Source of the DNA: a virus
Direction: 5' to 3' (one strand)
DNA: 64,000 nt
IMG/VR virus record: IMGVR_UViG_3300025120_014916
Location: 62,001-126,000 of that record
The position numbers were made by a program, and so were the translations under genes. The notes under the pieces are model-generated. The model saw only the letters and a list, made by a program, of their open reading frames with translations. It was not told the DNA's origin and ran no database searches. Of this stretch, positions 1 to 9,764 are shown one piece after another. The stretch's first letter is position 1; each line of letters opens with the position of its first letter.

Positions 1-754
1 ACGTTTGCTTTGACAACGGATCGTCTGATGTTTGCGCAATTTCAGGTGGGACGTCAGATCTTGCAAAGCTCATTCCTTCGGGCTGCATATTTGTCATTGC
101 TTCTAAAATAAGTTTTTTTGAATTACCTGAAAGACCACCCGATTCGCGAAGTTCTTTTTCTAGTTTTGAGGCTGCTGACGCTGGAGAATCTTTTCCTGTA
201 ACTGTATCTATAAAAGTAAAAGAACCAGAAAGCATTCTATATATTGTTTTTTCTATATTTGTATCAAGTAATTCTACTCCCGTGTGGAACTTAGAAGAGC
301 CGGCACCTTCTATTAATAGCTTATCTAGATTGTCTCTAATTATTGTGGCAGAATTTGTTGCCAAAGATTTTGCGTAAGGATCAAGGGCAGGCTGAAAAGA
401 AAACTTAACATATCTGGGTAGTTTGTCATTTTTAACTTGATAAAATATATCGCTTGTATTGTCTGCATCTAAATTAACTAGCTGTTCATCAGGAGAGAGT
501 AATTTTCTTACTCTTTCGTCTCTAGTAAAATAATTATATACAAATTCAGCCCGGAGCGATTTTACCTCTGGCACATCATAAGAGAAAACTGCTCTAGATA
601 AAAAAGATCTGGCCGGGAGTGTCTCACCAAAAAAAGCTTTTTCGACATCACTGTTTATTGAACTTGACTCGATATCCCTAGAAGTTGATCTAACATCTGG
701 CATCATTTCGCTTTTCATAGGTATTATTTGTAAATTTTTTTTATTATTTATCAT
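1..754 (-). CDS. Unrecognised virion-module protein, 3' end cut by window edge
   Basis: Open frame of 251 codons from an ATG at 754 to the left edge without a stop, so the C-terminus is missing. A purine-rich AAGAG a few bases upstream can serve as ribosome binding site. The visible part is soluble, mixed alpha/beta, and begins MINNKKNLQIIPMKSEMM; I see no signal peptide, membrane segment or known motif. It lies 27 bases downstream of the 1,674-residue gene in the same leftward series as the baseplate genes, so a structural or assembly role is likely by context only. No family recognised. Confidence 0.75.
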   Translation of the reverse strand, partial: MINNKKNLQIIPMKSEMMPDVRSTSRDIESSSINSDVEKAFFGETLPARSFLSRAVFSYDVPEVKSLRAEFVYNYFTRDERVRKLLSPDEQLVNLDADNTSDIFYQVKNDKLPRYVKFSFQPALDPYAKSLATNSATIIRDNLDKLLIEGAGSSKFHTGVELLDTNIEKTIYRMLSGSFTFIDTVTGKDSPASAASKLEKELRESGGLSGNSKKLILEAMTNMQPEGMSFARSDVPPEIAQTSDDPLSKQT

Positions 755-781
755 TTTGCATCTCTTATAACCTTATTGATA

Positions 782-3700
782 CTAATCTATTTTAGACGAT
801 TTTAAAATTGCAACTTCAATAACAAAAGAAGATACATCTGTCTTGTTACTGTCTAGACCTTTTTTAAATTCCAATATTTTCTTTGCAGGACTATAATTGA
901 ACATTTCATTAAAAGATGATTTACGCTGTACCTCATCCATCCCTGTTACAGTACTGAGCTTATTAGCACTTATCATTTTTTTATTTGTTAGTGTGAGAAC
1001 GGGTATAGATTCAGGCTTGTATAGAACTGTTGTGTCCATATTATCTTCTGATGTTTTAAGTACAAAGTCTCTTTCTGAAACAGGAATACTGAATATTCTT
1101 TGAAAACATTGCGTTGCTAAACAGCTTTTAAGTCGCGATTCTGATGAAAAGTACAACGTATTCCTTATTGATTTAAAAACTCTATAAAATTTTTGTGCTT
1201 CTTCCGGAATTATGTTTGCTGCTGGGTATCTATTAATAACTTCTCTTGCCAATTCCTCGTAATTTAATTTGGCCGCATCATCAACTGTTCCTTCAAATAA
1301 TACATCTCTATCGATGGGAAATAAAGTTTCAGATATATCAATTCCTGTTGTTGAATGTGTATAAAGTTTTAAATAGTGATCATAAATAAGATTTTCGAGA
1401 ATTGATTCGTATACGTCTTCATCGTATTCTGACTCTTTTTTAGCTGCTGTACTAGCATTCTCAGGCAAATCTACATCTTCGATTATTGTGATTCCGTTTA
1501 AACCAATCCCGTATCCTGGCTTAATGCTACCTGCAGTTAATATTTCAATATTTTCTTTAATATTTTTAATTGACCAATTATCATCATACTTTTCTAGGTG
1601 GTTTCCAAGCGTAAATTTACCTGGCGCTGATACCGTCTTGTAACTTTCAGAAGTTTTAAAAGAAGCTACATGCTTTGCCATATTAAATACGTAAGTTCTA
1701 GATTGATATTTTATTTGTGGATCTAGATCATTCTTTTTTGTTATATGAATAGCTATGTTGTTACTATTATAATATTCTATCTCACCTGTCTTATTATACG
1801 CCTCGTTTTGAAGTGCCTTTAGCATGCCATGAGGAATACCAATATGGAAAATGCTTTTTCTGCCAAGTAAATCATCTGTATCAGAAGTTAAACCTCTACC
1901 TTTTTCAGAAAATAACTTTGCCATAATTTTTAATTCTCTTATGTCATAGCTCTCTAGCTTAAAGTAAGGATAAACTGATATGCCTTCTGGATTTGCTAGC
2001 TCATCTTCGTCTGATCTAAAGTCTAATAAATAATTTTTTTGATAATTTTTTAATAATACGCCTGCTGTACCACTATTTAAAAAAGCAAAACCTGTTTTAA
2101 CAAACCCAACCTTTCTTAAATATTCTAAAGCGATTATTTCACCAGGTGATATTTCAGAAGACGTTCCTGCCAGTACAGACTCTGCTCTTCGAATAGCCTC
2201 ACGTATTTCGACTGTATTTTGTTTAAGATACGCTAAATTTCTCAATATAGCACTGCGCCTATACATCATGGAATTTCTTACTTGTGAGATCATAGTAATA
2301 GCACTCGAATATGAGTGATCATACACGCTTTTAAGCTCTGAATATTTTCCATTTGTATCATAGTCACTATTTTTACTTTTTCTTTCTAATGCATCTGCCA
2401 TAGCAATCCAGCATGTCGGGTAATGCTTTATGATCATATGTTTACCTTTTCCACCGTATCTTACTACCAAGCTTTTGTACATAATTCTAGAAAAGAATAG
2501 CGAAAATAAAGCATATCGAGAGGCGGTGTTTGTTTTAAATATCCCACCATACTCTCCTGCTTTTTCATTCCAGTCAAATTGATATGGCTCATAATAGCTC
2601 TCATTTTCTCCTATGAGAGCATCACCTAGTTGATCATCATTGTCATCGCTAAACCAATTTGATGGGTTGAGCGCGCTTAAAAATTCAGCAAATTTATCAA
2701 TTAGATCAACAAGATGCCACGCTTTAAACGTACCATTTCCAGGTTTTGCCTTGATCATATAATTTTGTCCAGATTGGTTGCCAAAGCACAAAGACATGAT
2801 CTTTGACATAATTGATGGATCATTTAGCTCTGTTGATGTTTTCGGTTTAGCTGAGTCTGGTATTAGCGCAGCATTTGATAGTAGAATTGTTTCAAATGTT
2901 CCTGATTTTGAAAAACCTATGCCTGCCGGACGTCCTTCCGATGCAGGCATAGTACCCTGATTGGAAATTAAGACTGCAGTACCTGCTGCCGTTGCTGATA
3001 CAGCTAATACAGCTACCCCTAGTGAGCTAAATATTGCTGCGCTAGCTGCACCGATCAGTGTTGTCGTTAATAATGGACCGGTGACGACCACACCACTAGC
3101 TGTTGTTGTGGATACAATGCCCAGTGCGCCGGCACCTAAGAATGTTGAACCGTATGAAGCTGCTATCGCTACGCCGGCGATTGAGATTGCGCCAAGTCCT
3201 ACAATAGCTACTGCTGCTATAAGTAATACATCCCATGCCTCGAGACCCGAATCGATGTTTAACCTCTCGCCTAATTTGACGTCTGTGTCATTTTGGTGAA
3301 TTTTAGTATAGCTATAGTCGTCGTGTACGTTGTCTATTCTTCCTGCTCTGCCAAAGTCAATTCCGACAAACGTGTCATTGTCATCATCATCTTTTGAATC
3401 ATTAAACGATGCTGATCCGTTACCAAACCCGTTATAAATGATGCTTTTGTACTTTTTTGATTTGTCTGCTGGGTATTTTGCATCATCTTTTATTTTTACA
3501 GAATCGGAAGAACCATCCTTAAGAATACTTTTCATGTTGACTGTAAAGAGTTTGCACCATATTCTGTCTTCTGTATAATATGATCTTTCTGCTCCAAAAA
3601 TAACTGCTGCTTCTTCGGATGCCCACTTAGCGTTTTTAATGTTTGGATCTAGATCTGGATTAGCATTTACTAACATGTGTTGGTTTGTGGCGTTTGAGAC

Positions 3701-5806
3701 ACTTGCAAAGAAAGATGCTTTAATTGCATCTGCTGTGAATTCTAGACTGCTAAACGAGCCGGCTTGTATTAAAGGAACAGCTAGCTCTACACCGCCTTCT
3801 AAGTCATTTGCTGTTCTTCTCGCTTCTTTGCCTAAAGCATCACACATTGAATTAAAGTAAGATAATGGGTTTTGATCATCTGAAAACCCGTTAATATTGC
3901 CAACATCCGGATTGCCCTCAGCATCAAAATCAAGTCCCATTATTGCAGATATGTCGTGTGTTATAATATCAATTTCACGAGTGATTTCGTTAGCTTGCGC
4001 GCGAAGTTGATTAAAATTTAATTTTTCAGACGTTACTGCCTTGTTGAAAAAATAGTCTGGTCCATTAACAAATATATCATCAGTATAAACATTGTCTTCA
4101 TATGAATGTTCGTTAGGTATATACTTTGTACCTTCATCTGTTGCTGGGGAGAATCTAGACTTGAAATAAGCGCCTAACATATTTTCGTCTTTTGCAATGT
4201 TGCTGTAATCAAATGAATTAACTCCGCTTGATGCTAATTGGTCCCAATCCCCTCCTAATTTAAAAAATATTTTTTCAAAGTACTCTATTAAAAGATTATC
4301 TAAGGAAGAAAAATCATTAATATTGAATTTACCCGGTGCTAGCAATTTACTTCCAGAGCCTAAAATATTTGCCCCTGCGACCTGGTCATAACAAACTGCT
4401 GAAACTAGTTCAACTAATGCCTCGTCGCGATCAGAGGAGACTGCTGAGAGCATATCTGATATTTTTGTACCATCTAATCTTTCACTGGCTGTTGGTATCT
4501 TTAAAACTGTATGCCCAGATGCCATTGACTTGGGCGTAATTGACCTTAGTATACTCAAGCCTTTTGCTAAATTTTTTTCTCCTGACGTAAACGATATCTT
4601 TGATTTATTAACGGTATTCTTAATCTCTGCTGTCTTAGATAACGTTTGCATAAATGTCATGGTTTTTAATAAGCTAGAAAATAAATTTGCATACATATGC
4701 TTATTTGATCCAAACATTTCTTCTGTTTTGTCAGCAGACACGTCAGCATTTATAACACTTACTAAATTATGCTTACTGTCTTTTGAAAAACCGTCTGGCC
4801 CTTCGTTTCCCGACATACCCCATCTTGATAATAGGGATTTGGCAGCAAGAATCCTATCATCATTTACGACATCAATTAGACCTAATCCATTCTGTATAAG
4901 TCTCACACTATCTATATCTCGAGTTAATTTGCTTATATTTCCAAAGGGAGTTGCTACAACTATTTTCTGTGCATGATCTTCTGGGGGCGGTAATGCTGTG
5001 GAAGCAATAGAAATTGACTCCCTGAGCAGACTTTTTAGATCGTTTATTCTGGTAATAAAAGCAATTGATTTTTGCGCGACATAATTTAGCAAAACGTATC
5101 TTGCAATTGATCTTAAGTACTCAGATTTGTCACTATTATTAATAGTTTCTATTGATTTAAATAACACTTTTACTGATCTTCGACTTCCGTATTTAGATTT
5201 TCCTATAAAAGTGTCTGGTGTTGAGCTGAGTTTTATGATTAAGTCGATCATTTTTTCAGTATCAGAGCCAAATTCTGCTAATTTTTTACTTTTACTCTTA
5301 ACAATCTCATGCATAATCGAAATTATTTTTTTCTGCTTAATATTGTCAATGCCAATGTAATCTTCGACTAAGTCTCCAGATTCTTTTAAAATATACTTTC
5401 TAATCACTCTTTGCAAATCTATGAGGCGCATCACCTGATTTACTTTTAAGTTCGCCCCTTCACCATAGTTTATATTGATTGATGCTGTATCTTGATTATC
5501 TGCTTCTACCTCTCCGGGGCTAATTGGAGCTAGCTCGTTTATGAATATAATTTCTGCTCTTAAGGGGTTGATACCTCTTTTGTGTAAGTCTTCAAAAGCT
5601 TTTGAAACATGTCTGTTTTCCAAAGCAGAAACTGTTTCTTTTGATAAACTATCTTCTTTTTTAAGATTATTGACGATCGAAATTATATTTGAATCTACTG
5701 CAACGACTCCGGTAGGCTGAGCAATTGATGACTGCGTTTGGCCAAAATTATCTTTTGGTTGTATGTTGATTTTAAATTTTGATGCTTTTGTTATTTTAAA
5801 TGCCAT
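782..5806 (-). CDS. Giant virion-associated protein with central hydrophobic segment (1,674 aa)
   Basis: Largest protein of the left virion module. Residues about 1-840 are charged and mixed alpha/beta. Residues about 855-945 form a long Ala/Gly/Val/Ile-rich stretch able to make two to four membrane-spanning helices. Residues 950-1674 are again soluble, with an Asp-rich patch just after the hydrophobic part. The start ATG at 5806 follows the upstream stop by one base. No catalytic motif is visible. Central hydrophobic helices in a very long virion protein are known for tape-measure and ejected pilot proteins, so a DNA-ejection or tail-tube role is a fair guess; a baseplate protein is the alternative. 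I do not recognise a named family. Confidence 0.7.
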   Translation of the reverse strand: MAFKITKASKFKINIQPKDNFGQTQSSIAQPTGVVAVDSNIISIVNNLKKEDSLSKETVSALENRHVSKAFEDLHKRGINPLRAEIIFINELAPISPGEVEADNQDTASININYGEGANLKVNQVMRLIDLQRVIRKYILKESGDLVEDYIGIDNIKQKKIISIMHEIVKSKSKKLAEFGSDTEKMIDLIIKLSSTPDTFIGKSKYGSRRSVKVLFKSIETINNSDKSEYLRSIARYVLLNYVAQKSIAFITRINDLKSLLRESISIASTALPPPEDHAQKIVVATPFGNISKLTRDIDSVRLIQNGLGLIDVVNDDRILAAKSLLSRWGMSGNEGPDGFSKDSKHNLVSVINADVSADKTEEMFGSNKHMYANLFSSLLKTMTFMQTLSKTAEIKNTVNKSKISFTSGEKNLAKGLSILRSITPKSMASGHTVLKIPTASERLDGTKISDMLSAVSSDRDEALVELVSAVCYDQVAGANILGSGSKLLAPGKFNINDFSSLDNLLIEYFEKIFFKLGGDWDQLASSGVNSFDYSNIAKDENMLGAYFKSRFSPATDEGTKYIPNEHSYEDNVYTDDIFVNGPDYFFNKAVTSEKLNFNQLRAQANEITREIDIITHDISAIMGLDFDAEGNPDVGNINGFSDDQNPLSYFNSMCDALGKEARRTANDLEGGVELAVPLIQAGSFSSLEFTADAIKASFFASVSNATNQHMLVNANPDLDPNIKNAKWASEEAAVIFGAERSYYTEDRIWCKLFTVNMKSILKDGSSDSVKIKDDAKYPADKSKKYKSIIYNGFGNGSASFNDSKDDDDNDTFVGIDFGRAGRIDNVHDDYSYTKIHQNDTDVKLGERLNIDSGLEAWDVLLIAAVAIVGLGAISIAGVAIAASYGSTFLGAGALGIVSTTTASGVVVTGPLLTTTLIGAASAAIFSSLGVAVLAVSATAAGTAVLISNQGTMPASEGRPAGIGFSKSGTFETILLSNAALIPDSAKPKTSTELNDPSIMSKIMSLCFGNQSGQNYMIKAKPGNGTFKAWHLVDLIDKFAEFLSALNPSNWFSDDNDDQLGDALIGENESYYEPYQFDWNEKAGEYGGIFKTNTASRYALFSLFFSRIMYKSLVVRYGGKGKHMIIKHYPTCWIAMADALERKSKNSDYDTNGKYSELKSVYDHSYSSAITMISQVRNSMMYRRSAILRNLAYLKQNTVEIREAIRRAESVLAGTSSEISPGEIIALEYLRKVGFVKTGFAFLNSGTAGVLLKNYQKNYLLDFRSDEDELANPEGISVYPYFKLESYDIRELKIMAKLFSEKGRGLTSDTDDLLGRKSIFHIGIPHGMLKALQNEAYNKTGEIEYYNSNNIAIHITKKNDLDPQIKYQSRTYVFNMAKHVASFKTSESYKTVSAPGKFTLGNHLEKYDDNWSIKNIKENIEILTAGSIKPGYGIGLNGITIIEDVDLPENASTAAKKESEYDEDVYESILENLIYDHYLKLYTHSTTGIDISETLFPIDRDVLFEGTVDDAAKLNYEELAREVINRYPAANIIPEEAQKFYRVFKSIRNTLYFSSESRLKSCLATQCFQRIFSIPVSERDFVLKTSEDNMDTTVLYKPESIPVLTLTNKKMISANKLSTVTGMDEVQRKSSFNEMFNYSPAKKILEFKKGLDSNKTDVSSFVIEVAILKSSKID

Positions 5807-5807
5807 G

Positions 5808-8624
5808 CTAGACCGCCTTGATTTTTTTCGAAGTACACAAAAGATTTGTTATGTTATTTGGCTCTAAAAATGTACCATCTTTTAAAATATTTACACAATA
5901 AATTTCAACAACACCGACAGTTTCTCTCAGGTCTATAAAAAAGTTATATTGATTTTTTTTAAACTTTTCTGGGCTTATCATACCTAAAAAAGACAAAGCC
6001 CCGTTTGTTCTTGCATATATCGCATAAAAACTAGTTAATAATGATGAAGCAGATGATGTCATACCTAGAATACCCATTTTTCTATAAGCTTTTTGATTTC
6101 CATGAATTTTTTGTGAATGTGACATGTCTAAAAAGTTTGAAAACAGCAAAGATGACACTTTTTCTAAAGAGTCCGGGCTATATAGCTTATAAGTAAAGTT
6201 ATCGCCTGTTGTCCCTTCAAAGTAAAAATCATCTTTTTCTTTATTGTATTTTGTGATCGGATCAAGTATTAAACCAAAAAATCTTACACTTTTTCCCGTG
6301 TATTTGTCAACAGGTACACTAGATATAACCGTACCTGTTTTTCTTTTTTTATTTTTTCTAGCAGCTAATGTTCTTAAAAAAGAAGATATCGGTAAACTAT
6401 TTTGCTGTAAAGGGAGCTTTTCTATTTTATTTAACAAGTTTTCAACAACATAAGATATAGATGCTATCCTGGGTGTGATAACAACAATATATTCAGACAG
6501 CACATCTTCTATATCAATGGTCATAGAAACTGTTCTTGTTTTTTCTGGTACAATAAAGTTGCCAATATTTGTCTTTTCTCCCGTTCTGGTGTTGATCAGC
6601 GTTGCATTGCAAGAAATATTCTTCTTTAAAGATTCCTTGATTTCATTAAACTCAGCAGCAAATAGATCATATGAGTTTCTGTCTAGAGAATCAAAGAGTT
6701 TGTCTATCGAATCTTTTTTAACAGATACAGAAAAGCTTATAGGCAAAGAAAACTTATCTTGCATTTGATTGTTTTGACTATCAATAGCTTTTTTAGATCT
6801 AATCTTGACGTCAATAATATTTCTTCTTTTTTCATAAATTATCTCATATGAGTTAACTGAGAGCTCTGTTTCGCCGTTATCCTTGTAGACCATGGCCTTA
6901 TATTCGTATGCGTCACCTTCTTCTATGTCATTATCAATAAAAACAAATTCGTTGTCGTTGTTTTGCTTTTTTAAAAAAATTGTTTTCTGCGTTTTTAATT
7001 CTAAAATGTTTAAAGATTTTTCTTTTTGCAAGTTTGTGTCTTCTTGGTCAAAGTTTTGAATTATGTTAAACTTTTTTTCTTTTTTAGTAATATTTCTTTT
7101 AACGACATTTATTGCGCGGCAATCAAAAGGAATGTTTTTAATATATATACTTACCTCTTCTTGCTTTTTTACATTTGCCTTATTGGCATCGTTGATGCAG
7201 GTAATGCTAACGTAAGGACCGGTCTTCTTTTGATTTTTGCTTTTCATTATTATGTTATCAAAGAAGGTGTTGTCAAATGAGTATTCTGGATAGCTTACTT
7301 TCATTCTATAAAAATAGCTTTTTTGGTTTGAAATATTAGGCGCATTACCTCCTTTGAAAAAGTAGTGCGAGTTTTTTGACTCAATTTTCGCGATACCTAT
7401 ATGATTAAAAAAATAATTATTTTTAATATTTTTTGCATTAAAATCTGCTTGCATAATTCTGTATGAAGCATTGTGACTTGTATTATTTTGTATTTTAAGT
7501 ATTGGTTTTCCGGCCGGAGATCTTTGACACATCAACCCGTGATTTGAAAGGTGTAAGCTTTGTTCACGAAGATTTTTCTTGTTTATAAGCTTGTCTAAAT
7601 CTATCTTTGTTATGTAATAATCAATAATTCTTCTTTTTTTGTCTTTTGCATACACGATTATGTCAAATGTGTTTGATCCAAATTCCTTTATAAGCCTGCT
7701 AGAAATTTCAAGCTTTACTTCAATAACTTCATGCGTTTTTTCTATCTTTATTTTTTTTATTGAAAAATTGTTCTCGAGTTGAGGTATTGACGCTTCTACT
7801 AGCTTATGAAACTTGTTTTCAAATTTTGTCATATCCTGCCTAGACTTTATATTTTTCTGAAGCCGTCCTTTCAACATTTCATCTAGTGACTGGCTGGAAT
7901 AAAAAGATTTTGATATAATGCTAGCAGGATCAATTCCTGACATAAGATACTTATTAAAATCTTTTTTAAAATTTAGTTTTGATATTGATTCTTTTGATAT
8001 TGCTTGTAGCCTAGTATTTTCAATTATTTTAAAATTTTCTATTTCTCCTGTTTTTGAATTTGAAGACCTTAGTGAAAACAAATCAGCGCGGTGTTTGTTT
8101 TTGGAAAGATGATCATGAGGTTTTTTGATTTTTTGTAACTCAATTATATTTTCATAACCGAATATATCAATATAAGGTTTCTTTTTTTCAATAACATCAA
8201 TTATTTTTATTCCGGGAAAAAGCCTCGAAGCTATATCTACACCAAAAACCTGTGTCTGGTAAGCCTTTTCCATCTTGCTTTTAAAAGAGTCTCTGGCTAG
8301 TTGCTCTTTGTTTGCTATTGCAAAGTTAACATCTCTTGCGCTGCTTTTATTAAACCCTGACAGCAGATTATTTCGTGTTCTAAGATGACTTATATCACGG
8401 CATACATAACCTTCTAGTGCTGATGATTGATTTTTAATAGCAGAAACTTTATCAATAGGCACTTTTAACAAGATTATATGCTTTTCAATCAATTCTTTAT
8501 TTTTTAGATTTTCGTCTTTAGCTGTTACTGTGGCTAAGTATTCCGCCTCTAGATCTAAAGCAAACTTTTGGATATCTCTATACTTTGAAAATATATTCTT
8601 TTTTTTATTTGTTTTTATTAACAT
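5808..8624 (-). CDS. Large tail/baseplate protein with fibronectin-III-like segment (938 aa)
   Basis: Lys/Asn-rich 938-residue protein. The first ~250 residues look helical. Residues about 500-598 contain beta-strands ending in a stretch (GDAYEYKAMVYKDNGET) that resembles the last strands of a fibronectin type III domain. The C-terminal 250 residues are beta-rich and may be a second all-beta module. No signal peptide or enzyme motif is present. It is separated by one base from the gene downstream and two from the gene upstream, inside the leftward virion operon. Fn3-like domains are common in phage tail tip and baseplate proteins; the specific role is not determinable here. Confidence 0.65.
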   Translation of the reverse strand: MLIKTNKKKNIFSKYRDIQKFALDLEAEYLATVTAKDENLKNKELIEKHIILLKVPIDKVSAIKNQSSALEGYVCRDISHLRTRNNLLSGFNKSSARDVNFAIANKEQLARDSFKSKMEKAYQTQVFGVDIASRLFPGIKIIDVIEKKKPYIDIFGYENIIELQKIKKPHDHLSKNKHRADLFSLRSSNSKTGEIENFKIIENTRLQAISKESISKLNFKKDFNKYLMSGIDPASIISKSFYSSQSLDEMLKGRLQKNIKSRQDMTKFENKFHKLVEASIPQLENNFSIKKIKIEKTHEVIEVKLEISSRLIKEFGSNTFDIIVYAKDKKRRIIDYYITKIDLDKLINKKNLREQSLHLSNHGLMCQRSPAGKPILKIQNNTSHNASYRIMQADFNAKNIKNNYFFNHIGIAKIESKNSHYFFKGGNAPNISNQKSYFYRMKVSYPEYSFDNTFFDNIIMKSKNQKKTGPYVSITCINDANKANVKKQEEVSIYIKNIPFDCRAINVVKRNITKKEKKFNIIQNFDQEDTNLQKEKSLNILELKTQKTIFLKKQNNDNEFVFIDNDIEEGDAYEYKAMVYKDNGETELSVNSYEIIYEKRRNIIDVKIRSKKAIDSQNNQMQDKFSLPISFSVSVKKDSIDKLFDSLDRNSYDLFAAEFNEIKESLKKNISCNATLINTRTGEKTNIGNFIVPEKTRTVSMTIDIEDVLSEYIVVITPRIASISYVVENLLNKIEKLPLQQNSLPISSFLRTLAARKNKKRKTGTVISSVPVDKYTGKSVRFFGLILDPITKYNKEKDDFYFEGTTGDNFTYKLYSPDSLEKVSSLLFSNFLDMSHSQKIHGNQKAYRKMGILGMTSSASSLLTSFYAIYARTNGALSFLGMISPEKFKKNQYNFFIDLRETVGVVEIYCVNILKDGTFLEPNNITNLLCTSKKIKAV

Positions 8625-8626
8625 TT

Positions 8627-9691
8627 TTAATCCATTATAATCGTAAACATGCTAATGAATGTTGGCGTGTTAAACGTGTCAAGGTATATTTTACCTACAT
8701 AAAAAACTCTTTTTTCATATTTTAAATTTACGTCTTCTTCTTCGTAGAAAACGCCGGCGTCGACAATATCAAGTTTTTTTAGTTTAGATCTAGACTCATC
8801 AATTTCAAATAGTTGCATTATTAAATTATTATCGTTTGATGTTTTTTTAAATCTAACAACTTTATATTCTTTAACTAATTCTGTGTCTACGGGCAAAAGA
8901 CTCTTTCTATTAACTACCTTAAAATCACCCGACTTGTCAATTCGCATGTCATCGTTTTCTTCTGCAAAATCTGTTATTTCTTCAAAATGCTTAAATCCTA
9001 AACTGTGTTTTATATCTTCCCATGTCTCTTTGTTTAGATTTCTCATATCTGTATAATTACCGTAATTGCTACCATCTATGTTAACAGGCGGTAAATAAGC
9101 AAAACTAGGTAGGTGCGTGAGTTTCGGATCTAGTAAAAAAGGCTCAGCATTATCAACATTAATCACCTCTTTGTTAGGTCCGGTTTCAAAAGGAACAGAG
9201 TTTGATATTGCAAAATTTAACTCATTAGTAGACAACTCAAATTCTTCTATTTCGTTAAAAGATTTTGTTCCTACAAACTGGTTTGCAACAAAATGTTTTA
9301 AAAATGATGAAGGTAGCGATTTAGATAGTGATGCAAACTGGTTGCCTTTTGTAAGTTTCAGCTTGTGCAAGTCCTCAGGTATGGCTTCTTTATCTTTTGA
9401 AAATATGTTTTCGCCGACTATACTTCCTGTCGGCGAAAAATCAAAATCAACAAGCTTGCCGCTATCATCCTTTTCTAAAACTATTGTATTATTAGGGCTT
9501 TCCATAGCTTCAAAATATATTCTTTTTCTTACTTCTTCAGTTTTTTCATTTGAAGTGTAATACACAGAAGCATCTGTTAATGAAGCGTACTCAGCTCTTA
9601 AATTGCCACTAGCAATTTGTCTTTTACCTTCTTTTGTTATAACTAAATCTATAAATCTAGTTCGCTTATTAAGAATTCCAGCCATAACCAT
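8627..9691 (-). CDS. Conserved-looking phage structural protein, 354 aa, function unknown
   Basis: Predicted soluble protein whose N-terminus (MAGILNKRTRFIDLVITKEG, after an optional MV) is reminiscent of a hypothetical protein found with baseplate genes in marine T4-like phages; this is a recollection, not a search. Two ATGs (9691 and 9685) are possible starts, and neither has a clear Shine-Dalgarno. A promoter-like TATAAT box sits about 25 bases upstream, suggesting this gene heads a transcript that continues into the two giant genes downstream. No catalytic motif, membrane segment or repeat seen. Confidence 0.65.
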   Translation of the reverse strand: MVMAGILNKRTRFIDLVITKEGKRQIASGNLRAEYASLTDASVYYTSNEKTEEVRKRIYFEAMESPNNTIVLEKDDSGKLVDFDFSPTGSIVGENIFSKDKEAIPEDLHKLKLTKGNQFASLSKSLPSSFLKHFVANQFVGTKSFNEIEEFELSTNELNFAISNSVPFETGPNKEVINVDNAEPFLLDPKLTHLPSFAYLPPVNIDGSNYGNYTDMRNLNKETWEDIKHSLGFKHFEEITDFAEENDDMRIDKSGDFKVVNRKSLLPVDTELVKEYKVVRFKKTSNDNNLIMQLFEIDESRSKLKKLDIVDAGVFYEEEDVNLKYEKRVFYVGKIYLDTFNTPTFISMFTIIMD

Positions 9692-9713
9692 CCAATTACG
9701 TATTGTACCTATA

Positions 9714-9722
9714 ATTATACAT
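9714..9722 (-). promoter_or_regulatory. Promoter-like box ATGTATAAT
   Basis: On the minus strand the 73-base gap upstream of the 354-aa gene carries ATGTATAATTATAG, with TATAAT at 9719-9714. No convincing -35 is seen. Expected transcript start is near 9707, giving a leader of about 15 bases. The same box recurs in other gaps of this window. Confidence 0.45.
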
Positions 9723-9764
9723 ACAACAAGTATTTCTATAAAATTTTAATGCTACTTTAAAGTG

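Noticed and set aside
4530-4976. 148-residue plus-strand frame within the 1,674-aa gene
   Set aside because: No start context and no domain; it lies wholly within a longer minus-strand gene that is continuous with its neighbours.
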